Part shown: positions 11,130 through 25,768 of the stretch, piece by piece
Position numbering within the stretch: the first letter of the stretch is position 1
Layout of the letters: every line of letters starts with the position of its first letter
Source: Bettongia penicillata ogilbyi
Lineage: Eukaryota; Chordata; Mammalia; Diprotodontia; Potoroidae
Direction: 5' to 3'
Assembly: GCA_023548195.1 (NCBI GenBank)
Contig: JAJHZJ010000061.1
Location: 7,375,374 to 7,439,373, forward strand
Length of the DNA stretch: 64,000 nt
The notes under the pieces: generated by a model
What the model saw: only the letters and a program-made list of their open reading frames with translations
Database searches by the model: none
What the model was told of the DNA's origin: nothing
Translations under genes and position numbers: made by a program

Positions 11130-11725
11130 CTGATTATTTGGTGTCCTTTGTTCTCAAAGGAGATCAAAATGTTAGAATCAAGTAACAATGGGCCCAGTTG
11201 TGGCTGATAAAACCAATATGAGCTCAGAATGCTCTACTACAGGTCAGGCACAAATAATACATGTGAATATTTAGGATGGAGATATCCTAAAATTGCTTAC
11301 ATTCCATTTGTTTTCAGCTACTGGAATTCTGCTTTGCTCATAGAGCATAGCACCCTCTCTGATGTAGGCATGCCATACTGGATGGTCCTTTACTAGTATC
11401 TCCCATCTCAGACAATCAATTCCGAAGTTCTTTAAGAGAGACCTTGAGAATGTCCTTGTATTGCTTCTTCTGACCACCGTGTGAGTCCTTGCTTTGTATG
11501 AGTTCTCCATAAAATAGTATTTTAGGCAAGCATACACTTGGCATTCAAACAACATGACCAACCCCTCAAAGTTGCACTCTCTGAAGTAGAGTTTGAATGC
11601 ATAGGAGTTTAGCTCAAGAAAGGACCTTAGTGTCTGATACCTTATCCCTCCAGGTTTGTTCTGGTCCATAAAAGGTAGTCTCCATTTCAGACTTGGGTGT
11701 CTTTTCATTCATATCACTTTGTCTG
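11130..11725 (-). mobile_element. LINE reverse-transcriptase C-terminal region
   Basis: The minus strand is open for 145 codons (11,271-11,708). The protein shows the order GLVMLFECQVYACLKYYFM, then S..RTFSRSLLKNFGIDCLRWE, then HPVWHAYIREGAMLYEQSRI, which matches the tail of non-LTR retrotransposon reverse transcriptases (pattern RW.GHV.RM..RLPK...YG, KASLK.FGID...WE, R..WR..IREGA..FE..R). Downstream on the minus strand, gatctcctttgagaacaaag is the 3' tail also carried by SINEs here (4,480, 29,595 and 30,495). Clade not settled; the frame looks open by chance rather than functional because the key positions are degraded. Confidence 0.65.
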
Positions 11726-12479
11726 TGAAATTTTCAGAGTGCAATAGGGCTTAGAATAGTCGTAGGTTTCCCCAAGAACCTTTGATGTCTGCCTTTGCCC
11801 AAGGTAAGCATGTTCTAAAGGAAAATAGCATACCTAGACCCCGTTTTGAATAATTGGTAACTCTGTTGCAGGCATAGAGAAGGGACCAGATAGAGTAATG
11901 ACAGTTCCTGAACGCCAACTTTCTGGAGAGAGGAGGGAGATTTTTCTGCGTGGTGTAGTCCTGGAATCTAGTATTCTAGTTAAAGAATGGGATATGGGAA
12001 TAAGCCTCAGCCCCAGGGATTTTCTTTCTAGCAACCCCAGCTTCCAGAAAATTCTAGAATCCAGTCTTCTATCATGCAGAGAGTTCTTGAAAGTTCCTCT
12101 CCAGCCTCTTGGGGAAAGGAGCATGTGAATCCTGAGTCTAAGAGAGTGACGGGAGATGAAAGAGTAAAGAACCAAAACTTGTCACTCTGCTATTACTGTG
12201 AGTTATCTGTCAGCATTCTGACAGTAGCCTGCAGTGCCTGAAAGTAAAGCCGCAAGGGCAGAATCCAAGCCAAAGGGCTTTTCCTCCAGGTATCATGGAA
12301 TGAATAACTCTTGTTACACTTCCAACATGTTCAACTCATAGAGAGATTCTATTTTCCATTTTAAAAATTTATTTAATTCTGTTCCTTAAACAATGGTAAG
12401 CAGGTAGGTGTGTTAGGAGCTGTTCTAGGCACAGCCCCTGCCAGGGTTGGATTGGATAATTGCATGGAAGGCTATGCTT
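11726..12479. other. Intergenic, overlapping frames but no gene
   Basis: Minus (11,834-12,175) and plus (11,898-12,128) frames overlap each other; neither matches a family I know. Confidence 0.5.
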
Positions 12480-13235
12480 TAGCTCAGTCTTTAAGGAAAC
12501 CAGGAATTCCAAAAGGTGGAGGTAACGGTGGAATGTGTTACAGACTTGGAGGACAGTCACTGCTGACGCACAAAGTCAGAAAATGAAGTGTCCTATGTGT
12601 AATGAATGCAAGGAAGCTACTGGGCTGGATCATAAAATGTGTGCAGAGAAGTAATATACAATAAAGCTGGAAAGGTAGAACAGTCATATTGTAAAGAACT
12701 TTAAATGCTAAACAGAGGGCGTTTTGATATGAATCCAGAGATAAGAGTTACTGGAGTTTATTGAGTAGGAAAGTGACATTGTGAGACCTGAACTTTAGGA
12801 AAAATCACTTTAGCAGCTATTGTAGAGGACGAATTGGAGGGGTTTGAGGCACAGAGGACAACTGGGAGTCTATTGTCATCATCCAAGTAGGAGTATTCTA
12901 AATAAAGTGTTGACTGCATGAGTGGAGGGCAAGGAGTATACGTGAGAAACATCATGGAGTTAGAAATGGCAAGATTCGGCAACTGATAAAATATTTGGCG
13001 TAAGAATGAGGAGTCAAGGATGACTGAATGAGTGGAAGAATTCTATTGTTTTTAACAGAAATAGCTATGTTCAGAGACGGAGTGAATTTGGTGGTGGTGG
13101 GAGGCTGATTTTGGAAGCTAAGTTGCAGAGTTTAGAAGAATTGAATGGGAGAAAAAGTAGAGGTAAGTGTATAAAAACTTTTTAAGGCTGTAGGAGGGAA
13201 ATTTAAAAGGGTCATAAGGTCTAGTCTTTTTTAAG
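12480..13235 (-). mobile_element. L2 LINE 3' portion, antisense
   Basis: gctggaaaggtagaacagtc, ctttaaatgctaaacagagg, ggagtttattgagtaggaaa, gtgacattgtgagacctgaa, gaggagtcaaggatgactga: ordered antisense L2. Confidence 0.65.
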
Positions 13236-14084
13236 GATGGGGACACTTAGTCAATGTTTGTTGGTTGATACAAGGGGCACCTCTGACCCAGAGGTTATAT
13301 CATAAATTCTTCTTTTTTGCCCATTGTAAATCCATTTTTCAGTCTATTAGCAAACGATTAAGTTGGCCTTCTTGATTTCTCAGGACTAGTTTTGGGCAAG
13401 GAAAACTCCACTATGGCTCTGAAACTCTGATATAAGCTCTATGCCTTTGAATGTTTGCTTCTTTGAAGCTATAAACCAACTTTGGATGAGCCACTGGCAT
13501 CTCTGTTCCCTATGCATTAGTATAGCTCACATCTGGAAAAGCAGAGGTATATTATCTATTTTATTCCTGGTGTATGAATGCTTCAATTTTAGGGGTGACA
13601 CCAGAGCATCCTGCACTTTATGCCATTAGACTATCACAAGGCCAACTCATTCCCACTTCTTCATCTTCAAAGTAATTAAGTTCATATTTTTCCCCACTTA
13701 TTTAGTTTGACTGACCATGCTATAATATACTGTATTTGGAATCGGGGAATAAAACATTACTTCATTGTAGGTGATTATTCTCTTAATTTCCCAGGTGAAA
13801 ACTTGTTTCTTGAAGCCAAATAGCTATAGCATATCATGCTTATTACGAACATTTGCAACTTGTAAAGGTTTTTTTGTGAGATACTTCAGAGTTAGAGATA
13901 TTATTTTAACTTAAAGGACAATGGAAACAGTGTATACCTTGGTGTGATACCTGGGTCTCTAGACACATTTGTACCCCTATCAATCCAAAGGAATCAAAAC
14001 AGACGGGAAAGAATTAAGGCAAGGGATACAAGTATCCTATGTATTCCTTGACAATTTTTAGGAAAATCAAACAGCAATAGGCCT
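13236..14084. other. Intergenic, nothing assigned
   Basis: No recognised repeat or gene. Confidence 0.6.
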
Positions 14085-14275
14085 GAAACTCATTCATTCA
14101 CTAAATATTTATTAAATCCCATTTTTTTTTTTGAAGTTTACTTCTTGGTACTAGAGAAGAAATAAAGATGAATAAGAGATCAGCCAAGACTTTGAGATGT
14201 TTACTCTCAGGTAAGCAAAAATAAGACATGGACACTGACAATGTAATACAGGTTAAATATGTGTAATGACATAAA
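14085..14275 (-). mobile_element. L2 3' end, antisense
   Basis: ctcattcattcactaaatat, ttattaaatccc, then tactagagaagaaataaaga and gagatgtttactctcaggta. Confidence 0.5.
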
Positions 14276-14299
14276 GAGATTGGCTATAGTGAACTCTGG

Positions 14300-14455
14300 T
14301 ATTTCGTCTCTTTCTCAGAGGCGGACTAGATCTGTGATGTCATCTATTTCTCAGTGAGGAAATTCCCTCCACCAATACAGATCAACAACTAGTCTGTAAC
14401 TTAATCTTAGAGAGTTGCCTAGGACCCAGTGCACAGATCAGTCTGGGTCAAAAAT
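14300..14455 (-). mobile_element. MIR-related SINE variant, antisense fragment
   Basis: tctgtgatgtcatctatttc, ctccaccaatacagatcaac, tagagagttgcctaggaccc. Confidence 0.5.
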
Positions 14456-14854
14456 AATACTTGGACAGAGGTCTTCCTTACTCTTAGCCTACCTTTCCAA
14501 TTAATCAATCATTGAATGATGTAAGCTAGATTTGAACAAATATCAATTTAAAAGGACTGAAGTCCTTTGCAACATTGGATGAAATCAGACACTGACTTTG
14601 GAAAATGTATTGGAATTGGGTGTAAGAACTTTCACATCAACATCTGAGTAGGGGTGTCATGAAGTTCAAATGAAAAAATGAATGTAAACCTTAAACCACT
14701 ATAAAAATGACAGTTATTATTAATATTAATAGTACTGGTAGTCATCTGCAGTCAGAAGACCTCCAGTCTGGTGATGACCTTATGATTTGAAGCCCTGAGT
14801 CACCTACTGCAGTCCTGCTGAGATTGTGATGTTTCTAGAGCAACAGAGGGGTTT

Positions 14855-15035
14855 GCTGATAAAATATTTAACAAGACTCTGGGAGCAGGAGGGAACGAAT
14901 ATACACAAACTTTCAAGTTCAATCTGCGTTTTTAAAACTTTCTTACATCTAGATAATCAAAAAAACAACTCAATCCCTGATTTGTAACCTTGCTAATTTC
15001 TGAGTTGTAAATGCTCATGCTAACAATTTAGTATT
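14855..15035. repeat. Interspersed family D, unclassified
   Basis: acatctagataatcaaaaaa, caatccctgatttgtaacct, gtaaatgctcatgctaacaa align with copies at 24,720 and 32,690; an opposite-orientation copy lies at 48,270. Confidence 0.45.
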
Positions 15036-15209
15036 TGACTCATAAGTCTGTTAAAGGTGTCTCCAAATCACCTATTCATGTAAGCCTGTGTATACTAGAG
15101 AAGAGATTGTAGCAGGAGGCAGTCAGGCTTCAGGAGGTGGCAAACTCTTGCACCCATAGTCAGAGGTCAACAAGAGAAAGGATAGAGAAGGGAGAATTGA
15201 CTCCTTCTT

Positions 15210-15425
15210 TCCACTGAGCTTGGAGTCAAAAGGACATGAGTTAAAATTCAGCCTCAGACACTTATTAGCTATGTGACCATGGACAAGTCACTTAACTCTA
15301 CCTCAGTTTCCTCATCTGTCAGATAAACTGGAAAAAGAAATGGCAAACCACTCCAGTATCTTTGCCAAGGGAATCCCAAATGGGTTCTTAAATAGTTGGC
15401 CATAACTAAAATGACTGAACAGCTA
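15210..15425 (+). mobile_element. Marsupial tRNA-type SINE, 5'-truncated
   Basis: gcctcagacacttattagct, cctcagtttcctcatctgtc, atggcaaaccactccagtat; the tail is diverged. Confidence 0.8.
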
Positions 15426-15900
15426 CTTAATTCCCATTAACCAGGGTCCAATTTGGTGAACTTTAAAAGGTCTGACAATTTAGACTTCTCACCAGAGCTA
15501 ATCAAAGTGTCCTAAGACTGTCAATAACCTGAAGACAAACTAGATGTATTACAGAAAGGTAGCTCCAGAATTCTACAAGAATCTCAACTCTTGGTACCCA
15601 TCAACAGCTACTATTAAGAGAATTTGAACCAACATGTTGACTGTGTGATTAAAGAATTTAATGAGGTGCGCTCAAAGCAAGAAGACTACTTCCAATAATC
15701 GGGAGCCATGACCTTTTGGTCCTATGAACACTTTAAATTTGTGCCCACTTCCCCAGGGACCTTTTGTATGAGAAAGGAGAGCATCCCTTCTGTTTGGGAA
15801 ATGTTTCTTTAAGGTGTCCTTGCTACACCTGTTTGAGAAATTTGTTGCTGTTGTTCAGTTGTGCCCTCTATATTGATAAATATCCTTCCTAAAAGTTAAT

Positions 15901-16165
15901 TGTCAGCTAGGTGACTCAGTGGGTAGAGTTCTAGGTCTGTACTCAGGAAGACTGATCTTCCTGAATTCAAATCTTGTCTCAGACATTTATTAGCTGTGTG
16001 ACCCTGGGAAAGTCATTTAACCATGTTTACCTCAGGTTCCTCATCTATAAAATTAGTGGGAAAAGGAAATGGCAAGTCACTCCAGTATCTTTGCCAAGAA
16101 AATCCCAAATGGAGTCACAAAGCGTTGATCAAACCTAACTAGAAATCGGAACAATGGCAATAAAA
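15901..16165 (+). mobile_element. Marsupial tRNA-type SINE, full length
   Basis: Starts tgtcagctaggtgactcagt; contains gctgtgtgaccctgggaaag and tttgccaagaaaatcccaaa; tail agtcacaaagcgttgatcaa. Confidence 0.85.
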
Positions 16166-16344
16166 AGCTAGCTAACTGAGATTAACTGGTTATCAGTGGT
16201 GATCACGTTGGGTGGGGATCATGAGAAACAGTGCTCACTCTAGAGACCTCTGAGGGGAGAAGTAGTTAATTACCATCTGAGGATTTGGCTTTCAGTGCTA
16301 GTAGGAATTGAAGAAGCAGTCTAAAGGAGGTAACATGTAAATGT

Positions 16345-16560
16345 TGTCTCTCTCCAATAGAATTTAAACTCAAGGGTTTATGTTTGTTATTTTTTTCTAT
16401 ATCAGGGCTTAGCCCAATACATTATAAGTATTTAATATGCCTTCATCTTGGGATTATCTGTCCCAATTCCATCATAAGCTACAAGAAGTCAAAAGTCATG
16501 CCATTTGTCATTTTTGCATTCCCAAAGTTTTGTAGATAGCTTAATATTTGTTGAAATAAA
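16345..16560 (+). mobile_element. Two successive L2-type 3' tails
   Basis: First: aatagaatttaaactcaagg to aagtatttaatatgcc. Second: aagctacaagaagtcaaaag to aatatttgttgaaataaact. Both follow the L2 terminal pattern (gagctcc..aggg.., then aataaat.ttg). Confidence 0.4.
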
Positions 16561-16774
16561 CTGAATTTCAAAGAATATTTAATCCATTTGACATGATTTT
16601 TACCATACTCAATTAAATTTCTCCTGCAGATTTTTAACAGGAAAAAAAAACTTCCTGCTTTTTTTCATCTCAAGTTGGGGGAAAATCAGAAATATTTTTT
16701 GTGAAAATTTGATTTTTTTTTCCCCACTTGTAACAACATATCTTTCCAAAAGAGACATGACATCGTGGTTTTAG

Positions 16775-16935
16775 AGCTGGAAGGGACTTCCGAGTCCATC
16801 AAATCCAACCCCCTTATTTTATATATGAGAAATCGGAAACATTGAGAAGGTAAGTGATTTGCCCAGAATCAGAGTTCATAATCTTCTGTGGTGGGATTTT
16901 AACCAAGTCTCTTTGACTCCAGGCTGGAACCTTAC
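16775..16935 (-). mobile_element. MIR/THER SINE, antisense
   Basis: gagctggaagggacttccga, gtaagtgatttgcccagaat, tctctttgactccaggctgg. Confidence 0.6.
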
Positions 16936-17261
16936 AGTATTATATACTGCTGACTTTTATGGGAGCTGGTATCTCATTTTTTTTTTCTCCTTTTACGCCA
17001 TTCTTACTATATTCCTCTCCTGCTGACTCTTTTTTTTCACATTGGCAGCTTTGTTTGGGATTTATCCATGAAAATATATTTAATTTTGCAATTCATTGAA
17101 CTTTATTTTATCTTTTGTCACCTACATTTGAGATTTTGCATATTGCTTCCTTGGAGATCATTGCAGTCTTTTCTTTGGAGAGTCTTGCCAATCTTTATTA
17201 TGACATATTGCCAGCATTAGTCATGGGTTCAAAAAGGTCTTATGTTTTCTTTCTAAATAAA

Positions 17262-17425
17262 AACTTATGTTTATATAAGGCTTAACATTTTACAAAACAC
17301 TTTTCCTACAATAAATCTGTAGGGTGGGTCATGTAGTATTTTTATTCCTATTTTGCATATGAGAGAATTGAGACTGGGTTCTCTCAAATCACTTCCCCAG
17401 AGTTATATGACTAAAGTGTTAGACT
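17262..17425 (-). mobile_element. MIR SINE, antisense
   Basis: acttatgtttatataaggct, attttgcatatgagagaatt, aatcacttccccagagttat. Confidence 0.5.
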
Positions 17426-17439
17426 GAGACACAAAGGAA

Positions 17440-17757
17440 GTTCCTTTGATGCTTCTCTATTCAAAGGACATGGGTTCAAATCCTACCATTGACTTTGTCT
17501 GGGTAATCTTGGACTAGGGCAGTTAACTGGATTGAGCACCAGGCCTAGAGTCAGGAAAATTCATCTTCTTGAGTTTAAATATGGCCTCAAACACTCACTA
17601 GCTATGACCCATCCTTCAAATATCTTTGTCAAGAAAACACCAAATAGGGTCCCAAAGAATGGGAAACTACTGAAATAACTGAAACACAAAGAATCTTTGA
17701 CTAGCAACAACCTCCTTGGGAATCAGTTTCCTCATCTGAAAAACAGGTCCTTCATAG
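17440..17757 (+). mobile_element. MIR-type SINE split by a younger SINE
   Basis: Left arm 17,440-17,517 (acatgggttcaaatcctacc); right arm 17,705-17,757 (aatcagtttcctcatctgaa). The SINE at 17,518-17,691 lies between them with its target duplication. Confidence 0.65.
17518..17691 (+). mobile_element. Marsupial SINE with internal deletion, nested in a MIR-type SINE
   Basis: Contains gcagttaactggattgagca and tttgtcaagaaaacaccaaa but lacks most of the middle. Flanked by a 13-base target duplication with one mismatch: aatcttggactag (17,505-17,517) and aatctttgactag (17,692-17,704). Confidence 0.8.
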
Positions 17758-17765
17758 CTCTAGGC

Positions 17766-17898
17766 CAGGGGTGAGGGACCTGCAGTCATTTGTAGATCCT
17801 TTGACTGAATCCAGGCTTCACAGAACAAATCCTTTTGGGGACACACTTGAGGACCTAGAGGGCTACATGTGGCCTCAACACTTCAGGTCCCCCACCTG
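17766..17898. mobile_element. Nonautonomous hAT transposon with TIRs and 8-bp duplication
   Basis: 133 bp. Left end caggggtgagggacctgcag pairs with the reverse complement of the right end cttcaggtcccccacctg. Flanking octamers ctctaggc (17,758-17,765) and ctctaggt (17,899-17,906) differ at one base, the 8-bp target duplication expected of hAT elements. Interior: cctttgactgaatccaggct, acacttgaggacctagaggg. No coding capacity. Confidence 0.82.
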
Positions 17899-17959
17899 CT
17901 CTAGGTCTATGACTGTGTGATCCTATGACCCTTTTCTTTATGTTATCTCTCCAGGTAAA

Positions 17960-18965
17960 TAGAAAACACTTGATCAACAAACATTTCTTAAGTGTTTACT
18001 ATAAATTGTGAACTATTAGGCACTGAATACAAAGACAGACAAACAGTTCCTGTTTTCAAGAAGCTTATTTTATATTGATGGAAACATGTATGTATATGTA
18101 TATACACATATGCCTACATATGCATATGTCTATGTGTGTATGCATACACACATGCATATATCTGTATGAATATATGTGTACATATACACACAAAATAGAT
18201 ACAAGGTGATTTTGAAGGGAGGGTGCTAGTAGCTGGGGAATCAGGAAAGATTTCATATAGAAAATGACCCTTAAGCTGGATTTTAAGGAAACCAAGGATT
18301 CAAATCAGTAGAAGTGAAAGGAGAATATGTTTCCAGGCATGAGGAAGAGCTAAGTCAAAAATCACAGAAACATAAAATGGAATATTGTGTATGAAACAAA
18401 ATAAGAAGCCCAAGGTGCTTGCATAATAAAAGGTCAGAAAAAGAATAGTAAGTAACAAGACTAGAAAGGTATGTGGGGTCTAGATTAAGTAGGACTTTAC
18501 ATGTTAAACAAAGAAATTGCTCCTGGAGGTAATTTACTCCCTGGCGCTTATGGAGTAGGGCAGCATGGTCAGGACTATGTTTTATGAAGATCATTTTGAT
18601 ACATATGTGAATGATAGGTTGGAATGGAAAGAGACTTGAGGCATGGAGATCTATTTCAATAGCCCAGGGGAGAGCTGATAAAGACCTATTTGGAATTGGG
18701 AGGGGGGGTCATGGGAGTAGATGGAAGATGACAAATAAGAGAAATGTCATGGAAGCAGAAACTGCATGGTTTGGTGAAACAACATGCATTGGTGACTGAT
18801 TAGATATGTGGAGAGAGTGAAAATGAGGAAATGAGGATGGCACTGAAATGACCAAGTGAGGTGACTAACTAGTAATTTGATGTTGTCCTTTATAGTAATA
18901 GGGAAGTTCAAAAGAAGGGTTGATTTGCTAGGGCCAAGAAGGGTACTAGTGCTTGTGCCTACAGA
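17960..18965 (-). mobile_element. L2 LINE 3' portion, antisense, about 1 kb
   Basis: gatcaacaaacatttcttaa at the 3' end, gaagggagggtgctagtagc, tgtttccaggcatgaggaag, agtagggcagcatggtcagg, gatcattttgatacatatgt, aatagcccaggggagagctg. An AT/TG-rich microsatellite interrupts it at 18,085-18,200. The minus open frames here are not genes. Confidence 0.7.
18085..18200. repeat. TATG/CATA-rich alternating tract
   Basis: Imperfect alternating purine-pyrimidine units (tgtatgtatatg, acacatatgcc, gcatatgtctatgtgtg). Lies in an L2 copy. Confidence 0.85.
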
Positions 18966-18984
18966 GGAGCAGGGGTCCTCCCTT

Positions 18985-22215
<3,231 letters not shown>

Positions 22216-23524
22216 TGGTTCAGTATAGCTAAGCCAACTCAAAATTCTTCTTAGACAAATCTGTGTTCTCTTCAGTATGGGTGTCAGTTGCACCTTTTCC
22301 ATACTTTCCCAGGGTTTCTATTCAGTACTACCCTTCTATGAGTTCTCTACAGAAGCTCAATACAAATAGTCTAAAACTAGATGTGTAAAAGAACATTTGG
22401 ACCTCACTATCCATAAGAAGCCTTTCTTTTGTTCACACTTTCCTCAGGAGAGTTTCAATGACACTGGTGAATACCTTAAGTAAATGAAGTATTAAATACA
22501 AATTTTAAAAAACTAACATTGATTTTTTTTCACTATGAAAAAAAGAATTTGAAAAATAATGTGTTTTCACTGAGCCAGCTGAGCAGATGCAGTCCACACT
22601 ATGAAAGGATACACAAGCTACATATTCCCAATGATTCCCCTCTGGCTTTCTCTCTTGCCCTTCCAGCTCACTGAGTCAGACTGATGTCTCCACAAAAGAA
22701 ATGGAAGAAATTAGGTTATAATAAATCTCTACAGTCAGGTTCACACTACATATGCAAATGCCTCAAAATTTACTGAAGAGTTCAGCTATTACTCATTTCT
22801 GAAGGAGAACCCTCTAGAAGTACCCCTCAAAAAGCCAGGATAGCAAAATAAATTTGTATCTTCCCCCATCTCTTCCATGAACTTTTTTATTGAGTTCTGC
22901 CATTCTGAACAACTAAATCTGCTCTTTCAAAGCTTTGTACAAATTTGATACGATATGGTCATCCTCGGCTAAAAGAAGAGATCTTTCTTTGGGCTAAATA
23001 ACTGCCTACTTATGCTTCTTGTCAATTTATGCTTCTGTTTATACATCCTTCAACTACAGGTCACCGAAATGCATTAAGCAAACATCTCTGCAGGCTCATT
23101 TAAAATGAAAATATATAAATCAAGTATAACAAAATAATGTAGGCAACGTCATCCATCAAAATATTATTCCTAGGTAATGAGGTTAGATGCTAAGCTTGGT
23201 TTATGAGTAGTAAAGTCACCTTTAAAACAGCTGAAAAATGAGTCACATGCCCAAGTGTTTGTGGAATAGATCATCTTGCAAGTGAGTTAATTCTTCCATC
23301 CAGGGAACATGTGGCAGATTTATGGCCCATCTGTCAATTGAAAGTTTACTTCGGTTTTTAATAGTTCCAGAATTCCTGAGATTGGGGGCCAGGAGCAGGA
23401 GAAGAAGCAGTGACTGAGCCTTGGCAAGAGATTCTTCATTCCCTGATCCTTACTCTGTGGCTAGAAACATTAATTGGGCTTGTTTTCCTCTTGCAATGTC
23501 ATCAAAAGAAATAATCACATAATG
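22216..23524. other. Intergenic, nothing assigned
   Basis: About 1.3 kb with no repeat I recognise and no notable frame; possibly unique sequence. Confidence 0.55.
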
Positions 23525-23645
23525 GATCTCTTCTCAGATGAGATAATAATTGTAAAGCACTTAACACAGTAAATGGCACATAGTAAGCACTGTATAAATG
23601 TTAGTGATGATGATGATAGTGGTGGTGTTGGTGGTGATGATGACA
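23525..23645 (+). mobile_element. MIR-type tail followed by GAT/GGT repeat
   Basis: ttgtaaagcacttaacacag, ggcacatagtaagcactgta, then imperfect gatgatgat and ggtggtggt units to 23,645. Confidence 0.6.
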
Positions 23646-23689
23646 TTTGGAGAGTTCCATTAAATATTCCCACAACAATCAAAAGTCTG

Positions 23690-23850
23690 GATCAGGGATT
23701 TCAAGCCTGAGGTTTGTGAATTTTTTTGAAATATTATTGATAACTATATTTCAATATAATTTGTTTCTTTTGTCATCTAATATATGTTATGCATTTTAAA
23801 ACCATTCCTCTCAGAAGGGATCCATATAATGTCCTAGAAAGAAGTGTATC
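23690..23850. repeat. Interspersed family C copy, opposite orientation
   Basis: tgataactatatttcaatat, ttatgcattttaaaaccatt, cctctcagaagggatccata: reverse orientation relative to 10,571 and 58,350. Confidence 0.5.
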
Positions 23851-24119
23851 TTTGCCATGTCCAGCTTCTGTCTGACGAAGTTCAAGAACCATTGAGACTG
23901 AAATTCTCTTGGTGAGGGGAAAGGGGAGTTATTGCGAGATGGTCTCTTCAGGTAGGGTGTAGCCTGTGGTCTTGTCCAGGTCATGTCATCATAGCTCTTT
24001 GCCCTGAGCACAAACATACAGGCACTTGGGCATTGTACATCATGGACAGAAATGCATGCAAAGCACCTCAGGGATATGCATAAGTCTTTTGAGGGTTTTC
24101 ACCAGAGAGAGGGCAATCA

Positions 24120-25330
24120 AAGAATTTTAAAATTGGAAGAAACCTTAGCAATCATCTAGGCCGAACCATCCTCTGCCAAAAGAATCCCCATCAGAAATTG
24201 CATGACAAGTAATTGTCTAGTTTCTGCTTGAAGACTTCCTAGGGGGAAGGGGTGGAATGGAACCCATTACCTTTCAAGACAACCCATTCCATTTGTTGGC
24301 AGCTAATTGTTTGGAAGCTTTCTCTGACATCAAACCTAAATTTTCCCTTTATAACTCCCACCAATCACTTGCCTGCTACCCTCTGGAGCCAGAATAAGTA
24401 TAATCTTTCTTCTTCATTACTGACCTTTAAATATGTTAAGACAGCCACCATGTCCCCTGAGTCTTGTCTTCTGGCTTAATGCCCCCAGTCAATTCCTCCA
24501 AATGATCTTCACGTGCCATGATGTTGAGAATGTTAACCATCCTGGTTGCCCTACTTTGAATGCTCTCCAGGTTATCCACATCATTCAAAACTATGGTGAG
24601 TAAAAGAGAATATAATATTCCAGATGAGGTTGGACCAGGGCAGGGGGAGTAGCATTTCCTTATTCCACAAAGCTGTTCAGGGGTTGTGTTTAACAAATGG
24701 CTATAAGGACACATTCAAAGTTCAATCAGTGTGACATTTTCTCCATCACTTTCTTAAGTCTAGACAATGAACAAAGCGTTAAATCAAGCCCTGATTTTTA
24801 GCATTTGCTGATTTCACCCTGAAAATTTAACAATTGGCTTTCCCAGTGTGAGCTGGTTCCAGTATACTCCTGAAGCTACACCTCTCTTAATGAAACCTGA
24901 GATCACATTTATATTTCCTGTTGCCATAGCACATTGTTGACTCATTGACCCACAGATCTTTTTCAAACTACCATCCAGCCACTCTCCTCTATCTTGTAGG
25001 GTTGTCTTTTTTAAGCCCCCATAGCTTTTGTCTCTATTGCATTTGTTTTATTACATTCAGCCTAATCCTTTAGTCTGTCAATATCTTCTTAGACAATTGA
25101 TGTCCCTTCATATGCTTGTTGCCTGTCTCAGCTCTGTGCCACTTGTACTTGGACAAGCCTGCCTTCTGTGCCTTTATCCAAGTCACTGACAAAAATGGCA
25201 AACCCCATAGGGCCAAGTAGAGACTCTCAAAATACTCCATAGGAGACATCCTGCCAAGATGATATTGATCCATTAATATTATGCTTTGAGTCTAACCATT
25301 TAACCAATTCCAAATCCAATTAATTAAACT
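24120..25330 (-). mobile_element. L3/CR1-like LINE 3' portion, split
   Basis: About 1 kb of antisense L3/CR1: caacccattccatttgttgg, ttaagacagccaccatgtcc, ccatcctggttgccctactt, ttccagatgaggttggacca, then after an insertion at 24,720-24,880, cacctctcttaatgaaacct, cacattgttgactcattgac, ctgtcaatatcttcttagac. The 92-codon minus frame at 24,436-24,714 lies in it and is not a gene. Confidence 0.65.
24720..24880. repeat. Interspersed family D, inside L3/CR1 fragment
   Basis: tctccatcactttcttaagt, ctagacaatgaacaaagcgt, accctgaaaatttaacaatt, gtgagctggttccagtatac. It separates two parts of one L3/CR1 element, so it is younger than that element. Confidence 0.55.
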
Positions 25331-25499
25331 ATGATCTAGCTCACATCTCCTTATCTTTCTCACAAGAAGAAAACGAGATGAGAGTACACAAAGAACACGA
25401 GAAACAGGTCTAGAGATCTCAACAGCAGGATTTGTGCTGTCCAGCAATTCCTGCGCCCTCACCTATATCCTTTACAGTCATAGATTGTCATTGTTACTG

Positions 25500-25768
25500 T
25501 TGTTTAGTCATTTAGTCACCATCACTGTCATTTCAGTCATGTCTGACTCTTTATGACCTCATTTGGGGTTTTCTTGGCAAAGATACTGAAATGGCTTGTC
25601 ATTTCCTTCTCCAGCTCATTTTAGTGATGAGGAATTGAGGCAAACAGGGTTAAGTGACTTACCCAGGATCACACAGCTAGTAAATATCTGAGGCCAGATT
25701 TTGACTCAGAAAAAGGAGTTTTCCTGACTCCAAACTCAATGTTCTATCACTGTTCCACCTAACTACAA
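25500..25768 (-). mobile_element. Marsupial tRNA-type SINE, full length
   Basis: Antisense copy: BovB/RTE-like tail at the left (cagtcatgtctgactcttta), then ttttcttggcaaagatactg, acccaggatcacacagctag, ending ccacctaactac. Confidence 0.87.

Noticed and set aside
11834..12175. Overlapping minus and plus frames of 113 and 76 codons
   Set aside because: Neither shows a known family, and overlap on both strands is common by chance.
18065..18594. Minus-strand frames of 76-79 codons
   Set aside because: Fall inside an antisense L2 fragment and a simple repeat; no known domain.
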